A DNA stretch of 6,196 nt, from the NCBI GenBank assembly GCA_030045175.1, contig JASIBM010000453.1, positions 1-6,196 of the forward strand, written 5' to 3'. This DNA is from Streptosporangiaceae bacterium (GTDB lineage: Bacteria; Actinomycetota; Actinomycetes; Streptosporangiales; Streptosporangiaceae). Below are positions 1 through 3,408 of this stretch, piece after piece. A model generated the notes under the pieces. It ran no database searches, was not told the origin of the DNA, and saw nothing but the letters and a program-made list of their open reading frames with translations. Positions within the stretch are counted from its first letter, which is position 1; every line of letters starts with the position of its first letter. The translations under genes were made by a program, and so were the position numbers.

Positions 1-299
1 GGATCGGGCAGCAGCCGCACCTGCGGCACCAGGCCCAGGTACCGCAGCGCGACCCGCGCGGTGAACACCGCCGCGCCACAGCTGATCATCATCTCCCTGC
101 CGTCGGGATCGGCCACCGGCAGCCGCCGCTCCGCGTCGGCGTGCACGCTCAGCTCGCCGTCTCCCGACCCGAACCACCACGGCTGGCTGTTCGCGACCGA
201 CGGCGCGTTCACCGCCGCCTCGACCACGAACCTGGCGACCTCCTCCGGCGTGCTCGCCTCCCTCGGCAACTCACCCGACGGCGCCCAGAACACGTTCAT
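1..299 (-). CDS. Acg-family nitroreductase-like protein, N-terminal part (runs off left edge)
   Basis: The reverse strand read from the ATG at 299-297 gives 99 residues before the window ends. Visible hallmarks of the Acg (Rv2032) FMN-binding nitroreductase-like family are a TPEEVARFVVEAAV helix (residues 17-30), NAPSVANSQPWWF (31-43), an LSVHAD strand (50-55), LPVADPDGREMMISCGAA (60-77) and an RVALRYLGL helix (82-90). Family members are usually around 330 residues, so roughly two thirds is missing and nothing can be said of the C-terminal half. Acg-type proteins are flavin-fold proteins tied to hypoxia and dormancy; Acg itself is reported to bind FMN with a lid, without classical nitroreductase activity, so a catalytic role here is only inferred. 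The start is supported by GGAGGGG four bases upstream and by family-typical N-terminal length. A DosR-like box lies 174 bases upstream, in keeping with the known regulation of acg genes. Confidence 0.85.
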   Translation of the reverse strand, partial: MNVFWAPSGELPREASTPEEVARFVVEAAVNAPSVANSQPWWFGSGDGELSVHADAERRLPVADPDGREMMISCGAAVFTARVALRYLGLVPQVRLLPD

Positions 300-301
300 G
301 G

Positions 302-308
302 CCCCTCC
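302..308 (-). promoter_or_regulatory. Ribosome binding site of the Acg-family gene
   Basis: On the minus strand the sequence reads GGAGGGG, then CC, then ATG. The GGAGG core ends four bases before the start codon, a strong actinobacterial Shine-Dalgarno that fixes the start at 299. Confidence 0.7.
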
Positions 309-342
309 AGTCTGCACCGGTCGCTACCCGTGGCGACCGCAC

Positions 343-422
343 AACTTACGTTTTAACCCTGGCTGGCCTGCCTCCGGTACAGCGTCTGCCCTGCTCAGCC
401 GGACGAGGTTAAAACGTAAGTT
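343..422. repeat. Perfect 16-bp inverted repeat with 48-bp spacer
   Basis: The left arm AACTTACGTTTTAACC (343-358) is the exact reverse complement of the right arm GGTTAAAACGTAAGTT (407-422). The next bases on both the inner and outer sides do not pair, so the match is exactly 16 bp. Each arm is only 5/16 G+C, very unusual here. Arm centres are 64 bp apart, about 6.1 turns of B-DNA, so the two copies face the same side of the helix. Readings are a pair of operator sites suited to a looping regulator, a 16-bp stem in the 5' leader of the Acg-family mRNA, or the terminal repeats of a tiny non-autonomous element. No clear target duplication flanks it. Confidence 0.85.
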
Positions 423-433
423 CAGTAGACAGC

Positions 434-439
434 TTATTA
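434..439 (-). promoter_or_regulatory. Candidate -10 element of the Acg-family gene
   Basis: The minus strand reads TAATAA here. It lies 33 bases downstream of the DosR-like box and 11 bases before the right arm of the inverted repeat. With transcription starting near 427, the box centre would sit around -55, a position used by DosR-type activators, and the inverted repeat would open the mRNA leader. No good -35 is seen, as expected for an activator-dependent promoter. The assignment rests on one hexamer only. Confidence 0.25.
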
Positions 440-440
440 G

Positions 441-473
441 CCGTCCGGTGACAGGTTCGAAGGTCCGTCCGGT
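441..473. repeat. 9-bp direct repeat, 24-bp period
   Basis: CCGTCCGGT occurs at 441-449 and again at 465-473 on the plus strand. The pair lies between the DosR-like box and the candidate -10, with the second copy abutting the box. It may be part of an activator site or chance in GC-rich DNA. Confidence 0.5.
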
Positions 474-492
474 ACGGGACGTTGGTCCGCCC
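473..492. promoter_or_regulatory. DosR/DevR-like binding site
   Basis: The sequence TACGGGACGTTGGTCCGCCC agrees with the mycobacterial DosR consensus TTSGGGACTWWAGTCCCSAA at 14 of 20 positions, including the whole GGGAC half and GTCC at the right spacing of four bases. It lies upstream of an Acg-type gene, a known DosR target in Mycobacterium tuberculosis, and DosR/DevR-like regulators (OsdR in Streptomyces coelicolor) control overlapping gene sets. Short palindromes of G and C are common in such genomes, so the case rests on the match together with the gene it precedes. Confidence 0.42.
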
Positions 493-544
493 GGCTGGCC
501 GCGCGACCGAACCTAAGGCGAGGCACGCGAGAAGAGGAGCCCGA

Positions 545-2704
545 CTAGATGCCTGGCCAGGACTGCCGCCACGACCTGCCGCCGTTGGTCGTGCGCCAGA
601 GCGAGCCGCCGGCCGGCATGACCGCTCCGCCGGGTTCCGTCGCGAACGCCCCGATTGGATTGATCGCCTGGCTCGGGCCTGGACCGTACAGCGTCATGCC
701 GTTGGCCGCGGCCGACGCGGGCAGCCAGAACGCGGTCCACGTGGCGCCGCCGTCGGCCGAGTGCAGCACCCAGAAGCCGCTCTGGCCGGTCTGGCAGGTC
801 AGCCAAAGCTCGCCCCGTGCCGCCGGGGGAGCCAGCACCGACACCGTGCAGAAGACGTCCTTCGAGATCGCCTCTTCGTGCCAGCGCGACCCGCCGTCGG
901 TACTTATCTCGAGGTTGTCGCACGCGTCGAAGATCGCGACCAGCGAGCCGTCGGCAGCCGCATCCGACACCAGCTGAACGCCGAACGGGAGCGCGGTCCC
1001 CGCGCTGTCCCAGTGCGCGCCGCCGTCATCGCTGGTGTACAGCGTGGACGCGCCGGACGAAGGCTTCCAGCCCGGCTTGAGCTGCTCGGTCCGCCGCACC
1101 TGCGCGGAGCTCAGGCAGTCATCCCCGCCGCCGGTCACCGCTATCGCGCGCCCCGAGGTGCCGAGCGCCGCCGCAAGCAGGCTGTCGCTGCTGTTGCCGT
1201 CGGGCACCCGGGACGTCGTGAACGTCTGCCCGCCATCGGCGCTCGTGACGACGTCCATGGACTGGGAGTAGCCAAGCAGCCGGCCGGGGCGGCCGGCCAG
1301 CCAGCTTTCATTGGCATAACGGCCCGTACTCAGCTGGTCAGCGCTCGCCCAGGTCGATCCGGCGTCAGAGCTGAGGAAGTCGCCCAGGTTGGTCGCCCAC
1401 ACCTGCGAGCTCCCCGTGCCAGCGAACGCGGTGGTGGAAATCCAGCGTGGCGGCGCCTGCCGTGTCCAGGTGCGGCCGCCATCCGTGGTGCTCGCCATCG
1501 TCGTTATGGGATCGTCCCCGGCCAGCGCCACCTGCCCGGAGGCACCGAGTCCGGTCAGGCTGTTCGCGGCCTGGCTGGTGCCCTGCCACCGGTGCCCGCC
1601 GTCCGTCGTCACCAGGACGCTTCCTGCGCACGGACCGTTCTGCCCGCCGTCGCAGCCGCCGGCGATCGCCCAGCCATCCTGAGCGCTGACCATGTCGAGC
1701 CGGACGATGCCGACGGGCGCCGGCGTGCCAGCCGGGTTGCCCGTCTTGATCCGCAGGATCGTGCTCCAGGTGCGCCCGCCGTCACTGGTCGACTCCACCA
1801 CGAGCCCGCCGCCTTCCTTGTAGCCGAGCCCGCCCGCTGCGAGGCCCTGCCTGGCGTTGCGGAACTGCAACGCCGTCAGCGGGTACGGCTCGCAGGACGA
1901 CGGCAGCAGGGACCAGGCGGCACCCGCGTCGGTGGAGCGGTATACGGCACCCGAGCAGCGCTGGCTTGCCGACGGGCCGCGCCCTGGCGCGGTGACGAAG
2001 GCCACCCGCCCGCCGTCGGTGAAGGTGACCCCGTTGAAGCCGCCGCGCGGCAGCGTTCGCCCGATGCGGGTCCAGGTCAGCCCGCCGTCGGTGCTTCGCA
2101 GTGCTGGCGAGGAGTAGAACGCCCAGGTGGTGTCGGAGACGGCGATGGCGGTCGCGTGCGGCCCGATGCCGGACATCGCGAAGCGGTAGCCGCCGCCGAG
2201 CGGGATCACCGACCGCGGCGCGGTGATCTTACGCACCCGCCAGTGCACCCCGTCCGCGCTGGTCGCGAGCACGGCAGGCCCGACGTTGAGCTTGCCTGGC
2301 AGGTTCCCGATCGCGGCGTAACCGCCGCTCGCCGCAGCGGTCAGCGACCAGGCCTCAACGCCGGTGAGCACCGGCCGCCAGGTGGCGCCGCCGTCGGTGG
2401 ACCGGAAAACGCCCAGGTCGGTCGCCGCAAGGACCGCCGTGCTGGTTGCCAGCAGGTCGTTGGCGCCGGGCAGCGCGGCCGACGCGGGCGGCGCCGCCTT
2501 GGCGAGCCCGGGCACGCCGCCGTAGCGCACGTGCAGGCCGGGGAACAGCTTGTGCAGGTGCCGCGCCTGGGCCGATGCCGTCACCGAGGTCAGGCTCGCC
2601 TCCGTCGAGGCCGACCTCGAGGCCGACCCGCTGCACCCCGCGATGGACAATGCCAGTGCCGTAATGGCCGACGAGGCAATGGCCGCGTCAATCCGTGCGC
2701 TCAT
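545..2704 (-). CDS. Lipoprotein with about 13 Asp-box (BNR) repeats, predicted beta-propeller
   Basis: The product is 719 residues ending at TAG (547-545). It opens with a hydrophobic segment and a lipobox, IAG before Cys24, so it should be exported, diacylated on Cys24 and held on the outer face of the membrane; a Ser/Thr/Ala-rich linker follows. The rest carries Asp-boxes of S/T-x-D-G-G-x-T-W type at about residues 102, 204, 257, 306, 366, 406, 445, 488, 558, 601, 649 and 705, plus a degraded copy near 148. Such repeats turn at the blade edges of beta-propellers in sialidases and Ycf48-like proteins; 13 would suit two propellers or one large one. The sialidase catalytic set was not recognised, so an enzyme call is unsafe and a binding or scaffold role is as likely. 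Further cysteines (250, 271, 351, 359, 530, 595, 619, 637) could form disulfides. The ATG at 2704 has AGGGG only one base upstream; TTG at 2722 would add MRRPRG and a more basic signal peptide. An open frame continues to 2818 but adds no protein-like sequence. Confidence 0.85.
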   Translation of the reverse strand: MSARIDAAIASSAITALALSIAGCSGSASRSASTEASLTSVTASAQARHLHKLFPGLHVRYGGVPGLAKAAPPASAALPGANDLLATSTAVLAATDLGVFRSTDGGATWRPVLTGVEAWSLTAAASGGYAAIGNLPGKLNVGPAVLATSADGVHWRVRKITAPRSVIPLGGGYRFAMSGIGPHATAIAVSDTTWAFYSSPALRSTDGGLTWTRIGRTLPRGGFNGVTFTDGGRVAFVTAPGRGPSASQRCSGAVYRSTDAGAAWSLLPSSCEPYPLTALQFRNARQGLAAGGLGYKEGGGLVVESTSDGGRTWSTILRIKTGNPAGTPAPVGIVRLDMVSAQDGWAIAGGCDGGQNGPCAGSVLVTTDGGHRWQGTSQAANSLTGLGASGQVALAGDDPITTMASTTDGGRTWTRQAPPRWISTTAFAGTGSSQVWATNLGDFLSSDAGSTWASADQLSTGRYANESWLAGRPGRLLGYSQSMDVVTSADGGQTFTTSRVPDGNSSDSLLAAALGTSGRAIAVTGGGDDCLSSAQVRRTEQLKPGWKPSSGASTLYTSDDGGAHWDSAGTALPFGVQLVSDAAADGSLVAIFDACDNLEISTDGGSRWHEEAISKDVFCTVSVLAPPAARGELWLTCQTGQSGFWVLHSADGGATWTAFWLPASAAANGMTLYGPGPSQAINPIGAFATEPGGAVMPAGGSLWRTTNGGRSWRQSWPGI

Positions 2705-2843
2705 GCCCCTGGGACGCCGCAACCCGCCCCCAGGTTGGTGTTGCCCTCCCTCCACGATGCCGCGCGCAGGCGGCGGCGCGGCGCGGGTCTGGCGGCGACC
2801 GCCGCGCCACAACGCCACTCAAGCTTTCGATCATGCTCGTGAA

Positions 2844-2893
2844 CTGCGTGCTCACGTCTTGGCTCATGACCTGCGTGCTCACGTCTTGGCTCA
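2844..2893. repeat. 23-bp direct repeat, 27-bp period
   Basis: The 23 bases at 2844-2866 recur exactly at 2871-2893, separated by TGAC. Because 27 is a multiple of three, a minus-strand frame crossing both copies reads SQDVSTQ twice. The repeat lies 140-190 bases upstream of the lipoprotein start. It may be a recent duplication in a leader, a regulator site in two copies, or part of a short coding remnant. Confidence 0.85.
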
Positions 2894-2945
2894 GCCCCGC
2901 CGGCAACCTCTCCAGCCCCCGGAGCCCGTTTCGTCACCATCATCC

Positions 2946-2956
2946 CTTTAGTCCCG
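2946..2956. promoter_or_regulatory. DosR-like half-site upstream of the lipoprotein gene
   Basis: The plus strand CTTTAGTCCCG matches the inner part and right half of the DosR consensus (CTWWAGTCCCS) at 11 of 11 positions. The other half-site is degraded, giving 13 of 20 over the full box at 2939-2958. It lies about 240 bases before the lipoprotein start codon. Alone this is weak; it is noted because a second DosR-like box occurs before the Acg-family gene. Confidence 0.25.
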
Positions 2957-2978
2957 CGCCCCGCGCCGCCGCCCGCCT

Positions 2979-3015
2979 GGTGAATGTGCCCTTCACCCGG
3001 AAGAATCGGACCGAT
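2979..3015. promoter_or_regulatory. Two adjacent dyads, possible operator region
   Basis: GGTGAA (2979-2984) and TTCACC (2992-2997) form a perfect 6-bp inverted repeat around seven bases. Just beyond it, ATCGG and CCGAT (3005-3009 and 3011-3015) form a second dyad around one base. They sit at the edge of the locally AT-richer part of the gap, upstream of the lipoprotein gene, and could be protein-binding sites. No known operator was recognised. Confidence 0.25.
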
Positions 3016-3087
3016 CCGCCATTCATTCAGCGAGAACGATCAAGATCTGTGACGTGAGATGACTAAGTGACCCATGGGACGGTCAGA

Positions 3088-3129
3088 CCCGCCCAGGGCG
3101 ACGCCAGGCCCGCCCAGGGCGGCGCCAGA
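3088..3129. repeat. 21-bp tandem duplication
   Basis: The 21 bases at 3088-3108 are repeated at 3109-3129 with two differences, both copies carrying CCCGCCCAGGGCG. It is non-coding as far as can be judged and probably arose by slippage in GC-rich DNA. Confidence 0.75.
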
Positions 3130-3277
3130 CTCGGCGGCCGCGGGAGCCAGTGCCCGGCATGCCCGCTTTGCCCCGCGCCGGGGACGCGGACGTGATCACG
3201 CGAGCCCACCAGGCAGGGACAGCACCCCACGACACGCCCCGAACGAAGATCAACTTAGCGGCATCGTGCTGCCGACA

Positions 3278-3329
3278 ACAACGTGGGGCCGTTGCTGCTG
3301 CGCTGACGACAGCAAGGACCCCACGTTGT
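3278..3329 (-). terminator. Large stem-loop, candidate terminator of the nine-repeat gene
   Basis: ACAACGTGGGG (3278-3288) pairs perfectly with CCCCACGTTGT (3319-3329). Inside, TTGCTG (3292-3297) pairs with CAGCAA (3310-3315) across a 3x3 internal loop, leaving a 12-base apical loop. The structure begins 80 bases after the stop codon of the nine-repeat gene. There is no U-tract on either strand, but terminators lacking one are proposed to be frequent in GC-rich actinobacteria. It could instead be a dispersed palindromic repeat or end of an old mobile element. Confidence 0.45.
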
Positions 3330-3377
3330 GCCTGGGCCGGACCGAACCCAGTGATGCGTGTGACAGTTGATTCACAT

Positions 3378-3397
3378 GCGGCCCTTGAGGTGGCCGC
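3378..3397 (-). terminator. Short GC stem-loop just after the nine-repeat gene
   Basis: GCGGCC (3378-3383) and GGCCGC (3392-3397) form a 6-bp all-GC stem with an eight-base loop, 12 bases after the stop codon at 3411-3409. No U-run follows on the minus strand. It overlaps by two bases a weaker hairpin with one mismatch at 3356-3379, so the two are mutually exclusive. Confidence 0.35.
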
Positions 3398-3408
3398 CTT
3401 CGCGCTCC

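Larger units (their letters stand above)
300..544. other. Intergenic control region between the lipoprotein gene and the Acg-family gene
   Basis: These 245 bases show no credible gene. Read on the minus strand, from the end of the lipoprotein gene towards the Acg-family start, they hold in order a DosR-like palindrome (492-473), two copies of ACCGGACGG 24 bases apart (473-465 and 449-441), a candidate -10 (439-434), a perfect 16-base inverted repeat (422-407 and 358-343) and the ribosome binding site. The AT-rich inverted repeat arms stand out against a GC-rich background. No convincing terminator with a U-tract was found for the lipoprotein gene. Confidence 0.7.
2705..3408. other. 704-base intergenic region rich in repeats and dyads
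   Basis: No reading frame on either strand shows both protein-like sequence and a convincing start. From right to left the region holds two hairpins after the nine-repeat gene (3378-3397, 3278-3329), a perfect palindrome CGTGATCACG (3191-3200), a short hairpin (3171-3183), a 21-base tandem duplication (3088-3129), two close dyads (2979-2997 and 3005-3015), a DosR-like half-site (2946-2956) and a 27-base-period direct repeat (2844-2893). The stretch 3000-3075 is less G+C-rich than its surroundings, so the lipoprotein gene's promoter may lie in or near it, but no -10/-35 pair could be placed with confidence. Confidence 0.65.

Noticed and set aside
343..422. Insertion sequence or complete MITE
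   Set aside because: At 80 bp it is too short for a transposase and no convincing target-site duplication flanks it; kept as an inverted repeat of unknown role.
484..508. Possible terminator hairpin after the lipoprotein gene
   Set aside because: The arms pair only with mismatches and a bulge, and overlap the DosR-like box; no U-tract follows.
61..516. 151-codon plus-strand frame over the Acg-family start and leader
   Set aside because: Antisense to a clearly recognisable Acg-family N-terminus and it crosses the inverted repeat; no matching family features.
2705..2818. Extended N-terminus of the lipoprotein from the ATG at 2818
   Set aside because: It would put 38 Arg/Gly/Pro-rich residues before the signal peptide, placing the lipobox cysteine at residue 62, far beyond normal length.
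482..2842. 786-codon open frame on the plus strand, longer than the lipoprotein gene it opposes
   Set aside because: It is rich in Arg, Ala, Gly and Pro with no recognisable domain, and lies antisense to a gene with a lipobox and thirteen Asp-boxes. Long antisense frames are a normal by-product of GC-rich codon use. The regularly spaced similar segments merely mirror the Asp-box repeats.
2844..2893. Possible CRISPR array
   Set aside because: Only two copies with a 4-base gap between them; there are no spacers of usual length and no cas genes.
3191..3200. Perfect 10-bp palindrome CGTGATCACG
   Set aside because: Short enough to occur by chance, not near a recognisable promoter, and not matched by a second copy nearby.
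3074..3370. 98-codon plus-strand frame in the large gap
   Set aside because: No ribosome binding site before its ATG, composition is low-complexity Pro/Ala/Arg, and it runs through the tandem duplication and the large stem-loop.
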